Source of the DNA: Limnovirga soli
GTDB taxonomy: Bacteria > Bacteroidota > Bacteroidia > Chitinophagales > Chitinophagaceae
Assembly: GCF_013106755.1 (NCBI RefSeq)
Contig: NZ_WHPF01000020.1
Span: 1 to 64,000 of the forward strand
Length of the DNA stretch: 64,000 bases
Direction: 5' to 3'
Part shown: piece by piece, positions 1-8,352 of the stretch
How positions within the stretch are numbered: the first letter of the stretch is position 1
How the letters are laid out: every line of letters begins with the position of its first letter
Translations under genes and position numbers: made by a program
Notes under the pieces: generated by a model
The model's input: only the letters and a program-made list of their open reading frames with translations
Databases searched by the model: none
What the model was told of the DNA's origin: nothing

Positions 1-55
1 TTTTTTCCCCCTCACTATCCCTCTTCCTCTCTACCAGTTATCTCGTTTGGGGTTG

Positions 56-86
56 CAAAAGTACACAAGAATTTTATACCACCAAA
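56..86 (-). promoter_or_regulatory. Bacteroidota-type promoter reading left out of the window
   Basis: On the minus strand there is TTTG (83-86), a 19-nt spacer, and TACTTTTG (56-63), matching the Bacteroidota pattern TTTG-N19-TAnnTTTG. It points toward a gene that begins left of base 1. No coding sequence is visible between it and the window edge. This is a motif match only. Confidence 0.45.
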
Positions 87-134
87 TCTTTTTGAAATTA
101 ATTGAAATATTTTTTTGGAGTATGCTTACAAGAT

Positions 135-170
135 TCGCTGAAAACCTTTCTGGCAAAGGTTTTCAGCGAA
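135..170. terminator. Perfect 16-bp stem-loop in the leading intergenic region
   Basis: Bases 135-150 and 155-170 are perfectly complementary around a 5-nt loop. On the plus strand a T-rich tract starts about five bases after the stem, so it could terminate rightward transcription. No rightward gene enters from the left inside the window. It is either a terminator or a structured regulatory hairpin. The rest of 1-450 shows no convincing gene; the small open frames there have no signal of coding. Confidence 0.5.
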
Positions 171-450
171 TGATTATTTTTTTAAAAAAATTTGTTTTGA
201 AAACACTGGATAACAATTTGAAAATTTTACAACTACTATAACATTGAAAATTTGCCTGTTATTATTGAAGCGTTAATAGATATTAAAAAAACAGTAAGAG
301 GATAATAGTTTTATAAGGTGCTTTACCTGCTTTATTTCGCACAGATATAGGGTAATACTTGCATTGCCCTTTATAGCCTTAATGCATATAAATGAAGCCT
401 GCCTGTATTTGCCTTTCCTCGCTTTGCTGCCATAAAAGTGGGACCTTAAA

Positions 451-498
451 GTGTGCGACGCAAGAGAAGATGCCATGTAATGCTGTTGCCGGGCCAAT
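451..498. repeat. Dispersed inverted-repeat arm, right-hand type
   Basis: GTGTGCGACGCAAG at 451-464 matches the right arm of the element found at 18 other intergenic sites here, and is followed at 488-494 by the GCCGGGC block that trails many right arms. It lies just beyond the 3' end of priA. A degenerate left arm (GCTTTACC...TCGCAC) may sit at about 320-342. Confidence 0.7.
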
Positions 499-511
499 AA
501 AAAAGGCATAT

Positions 512-3010
512 TTATACAGGATCGATATCGGGAATTATATCTACGCCACGATACCGTTTATTGGATTGCAGTATGATAATTTGTTGCTGTATCTGTGTTT
601 TACACTGTTGAATAATGGCTGTGTCTTTTGGTAGTTTGATTAACATTTCCCATAGAAACAGGTTGCGTACACGGTGTACAACAGGTTGGGCAGGGCCTGT
701 TATATTGGCCGCAAATGCAGGCTGCAAGCCTTGTTGCAGCAAATGAGCAGCTTCTTCGGCAATATGATTTTCTTTATGCCGGAAGATGATATGTATTAAC
801 CTGGAGTAGGGCGGATAAAAAAAATGACGCCGGTTTTGAATTTCAAATTCGTACAGATGTTGATAGTTGTGTTGTTGTACAAATTGAAGTACCGGATGCT
901 GCATATTGCTTACCTGAATTAGTACTTTACCAGTATTGTCTTTTCGGCCGGCGCGGCCACTTACCTGTTCCATTAACTGGTAAGCACGTTCGTTTACCCT
1001 GAAATCGGTAAAGTTGAGAATACCATCTGCATCCAGGATTCCAACAAGATTTACGTGCTCAAAATCGAGGCCTTTTACTACCATTTGGGTACCCACCAAA
1101 ATGTCTATTTTCTGCTGCTCGAACAATTTGATAAGGTTATCATGATCATACTTGCCTTTTACACTATCATAATCCATTCTTGATACCCTGGAAGTGGGAA
1201 AAGTTTCTGCTATATGTTCTTCAATTTTTTCGGTGCCAAAATTTTTCTCAATAAAATGGTGACTGCCACAGGCAGCGCAGGTATTGATAACGGGGTAGGT
1301 AGTGCCGCAGTAATGACAGGCCAGTTTATTTTTTGCCTTGTGAAATGTAAGTGTAACATCGCAATTACGACATTGGGGTATCCATCCGCATACATTACAA
1401 ATCATATAAGGAGAATACCCCCTGCGGTTTTGAAAAAGAATCACCTGTTTTTTTTGATTAAGAGAAGATTGAATGGCTTCTTTTAATTGTGGCGAAAGCA
1501 TTATTTTTTTTCTATCAGCCGTTTCAATTTTTTTCAGATCGATTAGTTGTATAGCCGGTAACTCAGCTTCTCCAAAACGCTCGTTTAAGGAAACCAGGGA
1601 ATACTTGGCGGTTTGCGCATTATTGTAACTTTCAATAGAAGGTGTGGCACTGCCTAAAAGCACTTTTGCATTGAATAATGCAGCCAGATATACCGCACTG
1701 TCCCGCGCATGATAACGTGGCGCAGGATCCTGTTGCTTGTAGGAAGGATCGTGCTCTTCATCCACAATGATGAGCCCAATATTTACAAAAGGCAGTAGTA
1801 AAGCTGAGCGGGCACCCAACACAATTTTAGCTTCTCCGCTTTTTACTTTATTCCAGATTTCAACTCTTTCATTTGGATTAAATTTAGAATGGTAGATAGC
1901 TATATTGCCACCAAAATGCTTTTGTAAGCGGCGGATAATTTGCGTTGTTAAAGCAATCTCTGGCAACATGTACAATACCTGTTTTCCCTCTAATAGATTT
2001 TGCTCTATAAGTCTGATATAAATTTGTGTTTTACCGCTTGCCGTAACTCCATGTAATAAACAAACCGGCTTTTGCATAAAAGCCATTTGAATTGCATCAT
2101 ATGCTGTTTGTTGGGCTTGCGATAATTCAAAATCTATATAAACATTTTTGGGCAATGTGGCAATGCGACCTATTTCTCTTTTTTCGGCTATCAAAACCTG
2201 CTTATCGATAAGTCCTTTTAGCTGTGCAGCGGAGGCACCGGATTTTTTTAACAATACCGGCTGTGTTACTTCACCCTCGGATTTTATGAGATAGAGATAG
2301 GCCAGTAATAGTTCTAATTGTTTGGGGCCCTTACTCCAATTATTCATTAAATCGGCCAGTTTATCTTCATTGTGGTATACCGGATGCAGAATGATATAAG
2401 TTTCGGTTTTGGGTTTATATTTTGCTTTTAGTTCTTCCCAAACGTAGCAAACGTTTTTATCAATTAATCGCTTAATAATGGGGTAAACATGTGCCGCATC
2501 CAATATTTGCTGTACCTCGCTTAAACGCAATTCTTTTTTTAGTTCCAATGCTTCGGCTACCAAAAATTCTTCTCCATTTAAATCAGAAAAATCTAGCCCA
2601 TGTTCATCATTCCAGATAAGAATACTTTCGCTGGAAAGTTTTAAATTGGCGGGTACCGCCGCATTCATTACTTCACCTTCGCTACACATATAGTAATCGG
2701 CCATCCATTTCCAAAATTGCAATTGAATTGGGAATAACAAAGGCGCTTCATCCAGTATATTCAATACTTCTTTTGGCGCAAATGCTGCCGGTTTTTGGCG
2801 GTGCAAAGTTTTAATTATACCTGCATATTTTTTGTTTTTTAATTGTACTTCTACCCTGCTGCCGGGTTGTACATTTTCCTGTAAATGGGCTGGTATGGCC
2901 CAAGTATAATTCTGAGGTAAAGCCAATGGTATAATAACTTCTGCAAAAAGTTGCGCAGCAAGTGTATTACCTGTAAACAAATCATTATCCATTACTTCTT
3001 CACCGTGCAT
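512..3010 (-). CDS. priA: Primosomal replication restart helicase PriA
   Basis: This is the 3'-to-5' DNA helicase that reloads the replisome at stalled forks. The protein has 832 residues, within the family range. The N-terminal DNA-binding part is followed by a superfamily 2 helicase core with Walker A GVTASGKT at 321-328 and the DEEH box at 417-420. A cysteine-rich zinc-binding insert (eight cysteines between about 538 and 582) is diagnostic of PriA. The Walker A has Ala where many homologues have Gly. The chosen ATG gives an N-terminus starting MHGEEVMDND; a second ATG six codons later is also possible. The gene stands alone, with a dispersed repeat just past its stop. Confidence 0.95.
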   Translation of the reverse strand: MHGEEVMDNDLFTGNTLAAQLFAEVIIPLALPQNYTWAIPAHLQENVQPGSRVEVQLKNKKYAGIIKTLHRQKPAAFAPKEVLNILDEAPLLFPIQLQFWKWMADYYMCSEGEVMNAAVPANLKLSSESILIWNDEHGLDFSDLNGEEFLVAEALELKKELRLSEVQQILDAAHVYPIIKRLIDKNVCYVWEELKAKYKPKTETYIILHPVYHNEDKLADLMNNWSKGPKQLELLLAYLYLIKSEGEVTQPVLLKKSGASAAQLKGLIDKQVLIAEKREIGRIATLPKNVYIDFELSQAQQTAYDAIQMAFMQKPVCLLHGVTASGKTQIYIRLIEQNLLEGKQVLYMLPEIALTTQIIRRLQKHFGGNIAIYHSKFNPNERVEIWNKVKSGEAKIVLGARSALLLPFVNIGLIIVDEEHDPSYKQQDPAPRYHARDSAVYLAALFNAKVLLGSATPSIESYNNAQTAKYSLVSLNERFGEAELPAIQLIDLKKIETADRKKIMLSPQLKEAIQSSLNQKKQVILFQNRRGYSPYMICNVCGWIPQCRNCDVTLTFHKAKNKLACHYCGTTYPVINTCAACGSHHFIEKNFGTEKIEEHIAETFPTSRVSRMDYDSVKGKYDHDNLIKLFEQQKIDILVGTQMVVKGLDFEHVNLVGILDADGILNFTDFRVNERAYQLMEQVSGRAGRKDNTGKVLIQVSNMQHPVLQFVQQHNYQHLYEFEIQNRRHFFYPPYSRLIHIIFRHKENHIAEEAAHLLQQGLQPAFAANITGPAQPVVHRVRNLFLWEMLIKLPKDTAIIQQCKTQIQQQIIILQSNKRYRGVDIIPDIDPV

Positions 3011-3055
3011 TTGTAGGCTTAATTTGATGCAAGTTAACTTTAGTTATGCATGTGC

Positions 3056-3805
3056 TTAATATTGGGCCCTGTATTTTATAATTGCCTGTTCCATTATTTG
3101 GTATACGGTTGTCTTTAGTACCTGCACCTCTTTCATAGTGTAAGTGTGGACAGGTACTTCTTCCAGAAAAATTACCCTGTTTTTGCCGGGCGACAAAGAG
3201 AATATACTTTTCCAGTGCATGCGCTTAATGGTATCGATAAATAAAATTGGCTTTATGGGTGTTTGTGTTTCTATGGCGATGCGAAAAGCACCGTCATAAA
3301 ATTCTTTAAGCGGATTTTCTGTTTCGTTAAATGTTCCTTCGGGAAAAATAAAAATTGAAATCCCATGGTTCAATGCGGCTTTTAGAGCACGTACACTTTT
3401 TGCTCTTTTCTCGGCACTGCTTCTATCAACCAAAATAGCAGCGGCCTTATAAATTATACCAAACACCGGATATTTAACCATTTCATATTTGCCTAATACC
3501 CTTATAGGTTGGTGCATACAACGCACCAGCGCCGGTATATCCATGTAGGAGCAATGATTAACCGTAAAAATATATTGCCTGTTTCTATCGTGTGGCGCCT
3601 CGTAAATTTCTTTGTGTTTTATGCCAATACAACCAAACCATAAGCGGGCCCAAATATTGCATAACCTGTATACCCCATTACCACCAGCCACACCCATGGG
3701 CGATAGTATAATTACAAAGGGCAATACCATAAACATTAAAACCACAAAACAAAACATGGCATACACACAGTAGCTGTATTGTATAATTTTTTTTATTAAA
3801 CTCAT
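3056..3805 (-). CDS. plsC: 1-acyl-sn-glycerol-3-phosphate acyltransferase
   Basis: This transfers an acyl chain to lysophosphatidic acid, the second acylation of phospholipid synthesis, at the inner membrane. The HX4D catalytic motif is visible as NHCSYMDIP, and the FPEGTFNE block is the substrate-binding motif. Hydrophobic N-terminal segments anchor the protein. The open frame extends to a TTG at 3841, but I place the start at the ATG at 3805 because a good promoter (-7 box 3814-3821) lies inside that extension. This gives 249 residues. It is transcribed toward priA with a 45-bp gap. A related lysophospholipid or ornithine-lipid acyltransferase cannot be excluded. Confidence 0.88.
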   Translation of the reverse strand: MSLIKKIIQYSYCVYAMFCFVVLMFMVLPFVIILSPMGVAGGNGVYRLCNIWARLWFGCIGIKHKEIYEAPHDRNRQYIFTVNHCSYMDIPALVRCMHQPIRVLGKYEMVKYPVFGIIYKAAAILVDRSSAEKRAKSVRALKAALNHGISIFIFPEGTFNETENPLKEFYDGAFRIAIETQTPIKPILFIDTIKRMHWKSIFSLSPGKNRVIFLEEVPVHTYTMKEVQVLKTTVYQIMEQAIIKYRAQY

Positions 3806-3813
3806 TAGTAACG

Positions 3814-3842
3814 CAAATTTAAATGGCGCTATGTAAAGCAAA
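3814..3842 (-). promoter_or_regulatory. Promoter of plsC with nearly no leader
   Basis: The minus strand reads TTTG (3839-3842), 17 nt, TAAATTTG (3814-3821). The plsC ATG at 3805 is only 8 nt beyond the -7 box, so the transcript would be leaderless or nearly so. This site decides the start codon of plsC. Confidence 0.6.
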
Positions 3843-3896
3843 TTATTTTTAACATGTGTTAATTATGGACCAAACAAGAGTGCAGCTGGCAGCTTT

Positions 3897-4066
3897 ACTT
3901 GCGTCGCACACTTGTACGGTGGGAATTTAATGCAGCAAAAAACAACACTGCATTGCATGCACAAAAGGTTATTTTTCGCAAAAGAAAACTTTCCACTCAC
4001 TATTCACGCACTACTAAAATACGCCTTGCTCATAATAGTGCTGAACCCTGAACCGAGCGTGGCAAG
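3897..4066. repeat. Dispersed inverted-repeat element with mixed arm types
   Basis: The left arm at 3898-3917 is the common type (CTTGCGTCGCACACTTGTAC). The right arm at 4042-4066 is a different type that reads, on the other strand, CTTGCCACGCTCGGTTCAGG. The same second type recurs as the left arm at 42535. Only the outer CTTGC/GCAAG ends of the two arms pair. The element fills most of the gap between plsC and the alpha/beta hydrolase gene. Confidence 0.75.
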
Positions 4067-4108
4067 CGGCGATGCCACTGGTACAACTGCCGAATAAATA
4101 ATTTGTAT

Positions 4109-4981
4109 TTATTGTACACCAAAAAAAGTTTTGGTATCGGGGCGGTTGTAGGGTTTGCTAAAAAACCTGTCTACCGTAGCATTAAACAGTGCAGGATCTG
4201 TAACTGGCATCATATGCGTACCGCCGGGGAAAATACATAACCAGCTTTTGCTGATATGATGGTATATCTGCATGGTATGCTCTTCTTTTATTACATCTTT
4301 ATCGCCTCCTAAAACAAGGGTAGGGGCGGCAATTTTCGCTACATCAGTTAATGAAATATGGGGCTGCTTACCCAATAAATCCAGCAGTTTGGCGTCTATT
4401 GCCCAATTGCGGGAGGTATCCTTATTTTGCAACATTTGCGCTGCTTGTGCAGCATTTTGTGCTACCCATTTTACTGCCCACGGATATACGGCAGAAGAAT
4501 CGGGCTGCAGGTTGGCGCCCATTACTGCCAACATTTTAATTTTTGCAGGATGATGAATGGCCATTAGTAAACCTATTATGCCGCCATCACTCCAGCCAAT
4601 GGTATAGGCGGAGTCTATTTTCAAATAATCCAGCAAACCATTTATATCATCTGCCATTTGCTCGTAGGTTATACGGCCGGGAGCATCACTGGTTTTGCCT
4701 TGTGCACGGTTATCTGCAGCAATTACCTGGTAATTTTTTGAAAAAAATTCTATCTGGTTACGCATATCAGCAATACTGCCGCCATTTCCATGAATTAATA
4801 ACATGGGTTTACCCTGTCCATATACCTCGTAATATATTTTTATGCCATTAATGGCAGCATATTTACCCACTGCCGCATTGCTGCCATAGGTGGCCGAAGC
4901 CGTTTGAGCCGCAACAGGCGTGGCAAATGCTAAGGCAATACATATAAACGCTGGTATAATACGTTTTACAGCATGAATCAT
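4109..4981 (-). CDS. Exported alpha/beta-fold hydrolase
   Basis: The 290-residue protein begins with a signal peptide (hydrophobic core followed by PVAAQ) and so probably acts in the periplasm. It has the alpha/beta hydrolase fold: HGNGG oxyanion region, nucleophile elbow GWSDGG with the catalytic serine, an acid in VLGGDKD, and the catalytic histidine in GGTHMMP. The substrate cannot be told; esters or lactones are usual for the family. It stands alone between two intergenic gaps and is divergent from the symporter gene. Fold and catalytic triad are confident; function is not. Confidence 0.85.
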   Translation of the reverse strand: MIHAVKRIIPAFICIALAFATPVAAQTASATYGSNAAVGKYAAINGIKIYYEVYGQGKPMLLIHGNGGSIADMRNQIEFFSKNYQVIAADNRAQGKTSDAPGRITYEQMADDINGLLDYLKIDSAYTIGWSDGGIIGLLMAIHHPAKIKMLAVMGANLQPDSSAVYPWAVKWVAQNAAQAAQMLQNKDTSRNWAIDAKLLDLLGKQPHISLTDVAKIAAPTLVLGGDKDVIKEEHTMQIYHHISKSWLCIFPGGTHMMPVTDPALFNATVDRFFSKPYNRPDTKTFFGVQ

Positions 4982-5095
4982 AGTTAAAAAATTTTCTGAA
5001 ATTAATAAATAATGCCCGTTAAAAAATGATTTGTGATATGGCCGCCCATACCATTGGTTTTGTTACATTTAAAGCTGCAATAAAGCAACTTGCTT

Positions 5096-6337
5096 ATGAA
5101 TGTATTTAAATCGCTATATGTACAGGTTATAATAGCTGTTATTATTGGAATTGCATTGGGTACTTTTTTTCCTGCCATTGCCATACAATTAAAACCCCTG
5201 GGCGATGGGTTTATTAAGCTTATTAAAATGATGATTGCCCCCATTATTTTCTGTACCATCGTTACGGGTATTGCCGGAATGGAAAATATGAAACTCGCAG
5301 GCAGGGTGGGCATTAAATCGCTGATTTATTTTGAGATAGTTACCACCCTGGCACTTATAATAGGTTTGCTTATTGTAAACCTGGTACAACCGGGTAATGG
5401 CATGCATATAAACCCAGCCACGCTTGATACCAGTGGTGTTGATAATTATATAAAACAAAGCGAACATACGGGCTTTGTAGATTTCTTATTAAATATTATA
5501 CCAGAAAACATTATTAGCGCTTTGGCGGAGGGCAACTTGCTACAGGTATTATTTTTTGCCGTATTATTTGGCACAGGGCTGGCGCATATGGGCCCCAAAG
5601 CCGATCCGGTTATAAAAGGCCTGCATAGCTTATCGGATGGCTTTTTTGCTATGATGCGTTTTATTATGAAACTGGCCCCAATTGGTGCATTAGGTGCCAT
5701 GAGTTTTACTGTGGGCAAATATGGTTTTGGTTCGCTGGCCTCGCTGGGTAAATTAATGCTTTGCTTTTATGCTACCTGCTTCTTGTTTATTGTATTAGTA
5801 TTTGGCAGCGTGCTTAAATATTATGGGTATAATATTTTTAAATTAATACGGTTTATTGGCGAAGAATTATGGGTGGTGCTGGGTACTTCTTCTTCAGAAA
5901 CTGCATTGCCTGCATTAATGCAAAAACTAAAAACACTGGGTTGTTCAAATTCGGTGGTGGGTTTGGTGGTGCCCACCGGCTATTCTTTTAATTTAGATGG
6001 CACTTGTATTTATTTAACCATGGCAGCCATATTTATTACACAGGCAATTGATGTTCCCTTAAGCCTAACACAGCAAATTACATTATTATTAGTACTACTA
6101 CTTACCTCAAAAGGTGCCGCAGGGGTTACAGGTGCCGGCTTTATTACGCTGGCGGCTACTTTACCGGTAGTAGAACATATACCAGTGGCTTCTGTTGCAT
6201 TAATATTGGGTATAGACCGTTTTATGAGCGAGGCAAGGGCCATCACCAATTTTATTGGCAATGCGGTGGCCACCATTGTTGTAGCAGAATGGGAGCAACA
6301 AATTGATACCGGCACCGCTAAAAAACTAATTGGCTAG
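5096..6337 (+). CDS. Dicarboxylate/amino acid:cation symporter (DAACS family)
   Basis: This is a secondary transporter of the DctA/GltP family that takes up C4-dicarboxylates or acidic amino acids with Na+ or H+. Of 413 residues, most are in membrane segments. Family motifs are present: the serine-rich [11 protein letters not shown] loop, [12 protein letters not shown], the [12 protein letters not shown] hairpin, and [20 protein letters not shown], which lines the substrate and cation sites. The frame extends two codons upstream to a TTG, but the ATG at 5096 is the natural start. Its stop overlaps the convergent downstream gene by 4 bp. Motifs do not separate dicarboxylate from glutamate or aspartate specificity. 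Confidence 0.9.
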   Translation: MNVFKSLYVQVIIAVIIGIALGTFFPAIAIQLKPLGDGFIKLIKMMIAPIIFCTIVTGIAGMENMKLAGRVGIKSLIYFEIVTTLALIIGLLIVNLVQPGNGMHINPATLDTSGVDNYIKQSEHTGFVDFLLNIIPENIISALAEGNLLQVLFFAVLFGTGLAHMGPKADPVIKGLHSLSDGFFAMMRFIMKLAPIGALGAMSFTVGKYGFGSLASLGKLMLCFYATCFLFIVLVFGSVLKYYGYNIFKLIRFIGEELWVVLGTSSSETALPALMQKLKTLGCSNSVVGLVVPTGYSFNLDGTCIYLTMAAIFITQAIDVPLSLTQQITLLLVLLLTSKGAAGVTGAGFITLAATLPVVEHIPVASVALILGIDRFMSEARAITNFIGNAVATIVVAEWEQQIDTGTAKKLIG

Positions 6338-6843
6338 TATTTTTCTAATAAACGCTTTAGTTTATCCAGGCTTTGCTCCATAATAGGGCCGAGAATTTTA
6401 TCGTTGGCCATGGTGCCGAAACGTTCCCATGGATACCAACCTACTTCTTCTTTAAAATACCATTGCAAAACGGTTTGATGATGCACATCATCCGGCAGTA
6501 ACATAAAAGCACTGTTCTGGGTATGCCCCTGTTGACTGCTCCAAATGGTGTAAATAGAATCTCTTGTGGTTTTAGTAATTTGTACATGGCCTGTGCCAAT
6601 GGTAATGGCTGCACCGGCGCCTTCCTGTTTGGCAGAATTTAGTGTAATGGTAGTGCTATCGGCCCCGGCCATCCAGTTTTTCCAATGGTTTACATTATTT
6701 AAATATTGGTACACCGTATCGTAAGGTGCGCTAATATTGGTAGCCCTTGAAACAACCACTGTAGCCGGAAACAATAATCCAATACCCGTAACCAAACAAA
6801 ATAAAATAGCAAAACTTATTAAAGGCAGTTTTAAATGGCGCAT
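6334..6843 (-). CDS. SRPBCC (START/polyketide cyclase-like) protein with membrane anchor
   Basis: The 169-residue protein has one N-terminal hydrophobic segment (about 6-28) followed by a START-like ligand-binding fold. The segment [27 protein letters not shown] is typical of the first strand and helix of this fold. Its ligand is unknown. The 3' end overlaps the convergent symporter gene by 4 bp. A -7 box (TACCTTTG) lies at 6868-6875, which gives a short leader to the ATG at 6843. Confidence 0.75.
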   Translation of the reverse strand: MRHLKLPLISFAILFCLVTGIGLLFPATVVVSRATNISAPYDTVYQYLNNVNHWKNWMAGADSTTITLNSAKQEGAGAAITIGTGHVQITKTTRDSIYTIWSSQQGHTQNSAFMLLPDDVHHQTVLQWYFKEEVGWYPWERFGTMANDKILGPIMEQSLDKLKRLLEKY

Positions 6844-6867
6844 ACCCTGATATTTTTAATTCAGCCT

Positions 6868-6875
6868 CAAAGGTA
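6868..6875 (-). promoter_or_regulatory. -7 box upstream of the SRPBCC gene
   Basis: TACCTTTG on the minus strand, 24 nt before the ATG at 6843. No clear -33 TTTG is seen at the usual distance, so this is a weak call. Confidence 0.35.
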
Positions 6876-6924
6876 TAAGATAGAAAATTATTATCCCGGC
6901 AATAGTACATCAATAAGGCTGCCG

Positions 6925-7115
6925 TTGCGTCGCACTCTTGTGCGGTTGGATTGTTAACTCAGCTTTTTAAATATACACTATATAACAGGCAGATGAAGTT
7001 TTTTCAATGCAATATGGTTTGGTAGCGGCAGAATTTATTACAGGCCAAATCAAATACTTTAATGGGATTTATTAAACGTTTAGCAAAGCGGTGCAGTACA
7101 AGTGTGCGACGCAAG
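6925..7115. repeat. Dispersed inverted-repeat element, paired arms
   Basis: The left arm 6925-6943 (TTGCGTCGCACTCTTGTGC) faces the right arm 7096-7115 (GTACAAGTGTGCGACGCAAG) across about 150 bp. It occupies the gap of about 300 bp between the SRPBCC gene and the ABC permease. No gene is visible in this gap. Confidence 0.85.
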
Positions 7116-7151
7116 TAAAGCCAAATAGCCTGCATTGGCCTGGCCAACAAA

Positions 7152-8258
7152 TTACTCCCACTTAAATACTTTTATGGCTATAGCATACAGCAGAATGCCC
7201 CATAAAACGAGTATCCCAATTTCTCTCCACTCGCTAATAAGGCTGGCGCCTTCGAAAGAAATATCCCGCATGGCATTATTAAAATGGGTTAATGGTAACA
7301 GGTTACATAAAAATTGTAACCATTTAGGAAACACCGTTATAGGAAAAAATGTACCCGATAACAGGAACTGCGGAAAGGTGAACAGGTTGGCAAATGGTGG
7401 TATAGTACTTTCGTTTTTGGCTACATTACTTACAATAAAACCATAGCCCATAAACACCACCAAACCAAGTAAAGAGAGTATCATTAAATCGATAAAAGTA
7501 ATAATACCGTTTACCAGGGTAAAATCAAATGCCAGCACCCCAATACCAATGATTATAACCGCTGCAATCATTTGAAACAATACTCTGCTTATAGCTTCGC
7601 CCAAAACAATATAGGGGCGTGTAATTGGGGTTGCGAAAAAACGTTTTAATACCAATTGCTGGCGCAGATTAAAAAACAAAAATGCTACGCCAAATACCCC
7701 GGCGCTTAGGAGAGAAAAACCCAACTGACCGGGCAAAATAAAATCGATACGGCGGTAAACGCGGCCTGGAATTTTATCTACCGTTGCATCTACCCTGGCA
7801 ATTGTTGGCGCATTGGGAAATTGTGCATTATTAATATTACCAATTACCGAGTTTAAAATAGATTGAAGCAATTGCAGGTCTTGTTCTTTTATTGCCTCGG
7901 AACTTTTAAGATGTATGAGGTAAGCCGGATTGGCAGCCGCATTTTTAGTGATATTGATTACCGCCGTTAGATTGCCTTTTTCAAGGTCTTCTTTTAACAG
8001 GCTATCGGGTTTATCAACAAAATGTAACCCGTTTATATGACTTATAATCTGGTAAATTGGATTGGTAGTATCGGCCGATTTATCCATAGCAACATCTACC
8101 GAAAAGCTGCTACCCTCGCCCATAAAACCAAATACCAGTATAAAAATTAAGGGAAAGCCAATACTAAAAATTACAGCAGAAGGACTTCGAAATGTGGCTC
8201 TTAAACTTGCTTTTGTGATAGCCAGCATGGCTTTAAGCTGACTGTATTTTACTTCCAT
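7152..8258 (-). CDS. ABC-2 type transporter permease
   Basis: The 368-residue protein is the membrane subunit of an ABC exporter of the ABC-2 (drug or lipid export) class. One membrane helix lies at about 27-47, followed by a large extracytoplasmic region to about 185, then five to six helices including the FGVAFLFFNLRQQ and LSGTFFPITVFPKWLQ blocks typical of the family. No ATPase gene is adjacent, so the partner must be encoded elsewhere. The lone LolD-like ATPase at 48.7 kb is of a different class. The substrate is unknown. Confidence 0.85.
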   Translation of the reverse strand: MEVKYSQLKAMLAITKASLRATFRSPSAVIFSIGFPLIFILVFGFMGEGSSFSVDVAMDKSADTTNPIYQIISHINGLHFVDKPDSLLKEDLEKGNLTAVINITKNAAANPAYLIHLKSSEAIKEQDLQLLQSILNSVIGNINNAQFPNAPTIARVDATVDKIPGRVYRRIDFILPGQLGFSLLSAGVFGVAFLFFNLRQQLVLKRFFATPITRPYIVLGEAISRVLFQMIAAVIIIGIGVLAFDFTLVNGIITFIDLMILSLLGLVVFMGYGFIVSNVAKNESTIPPFANLFTFPQFLLSGTFFPITVFPKWLQFLCNLLPLTHFNNAMRDISFEGASLISEWREIGILVLWGILLYAIAIKVFKWE

Positions 8259-8274
8259 ACTTTACATTGTTGCA

Positions 8275-8305
8275 CAAATCTATTTCATAATAGTACGGAA
8301 GCAAA
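8275..8305 (-). promoter_or_regulatory. Promoter of the ABC-2 permease gene
   Basis: TTTG (8302-8305), 19 nt, TAGATTTG (8275-8282) on the minus strand, a full match to the Bacteroidota consensus. The ATG at 8258 follows 16 nt after the -7 box, so the leader is short. Confidence 0.6.
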
Positions 8306-8352
8306 ATTTTTAAAGCAGGGTTAGTGCTCTATAAAATAGGCATATAGGGTAT

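Noticed and set aside
47-241. Small open frame at the left edge as a gene
   Set aside because: It runs through a perfect hairpin and low-complexity AT sequence, with no recognisable motif and no start signal.
392-634. Small frame across the 3' end of priA
   Set aside because: It consists of a repeat arm plus antisense of priA, with no independent support.
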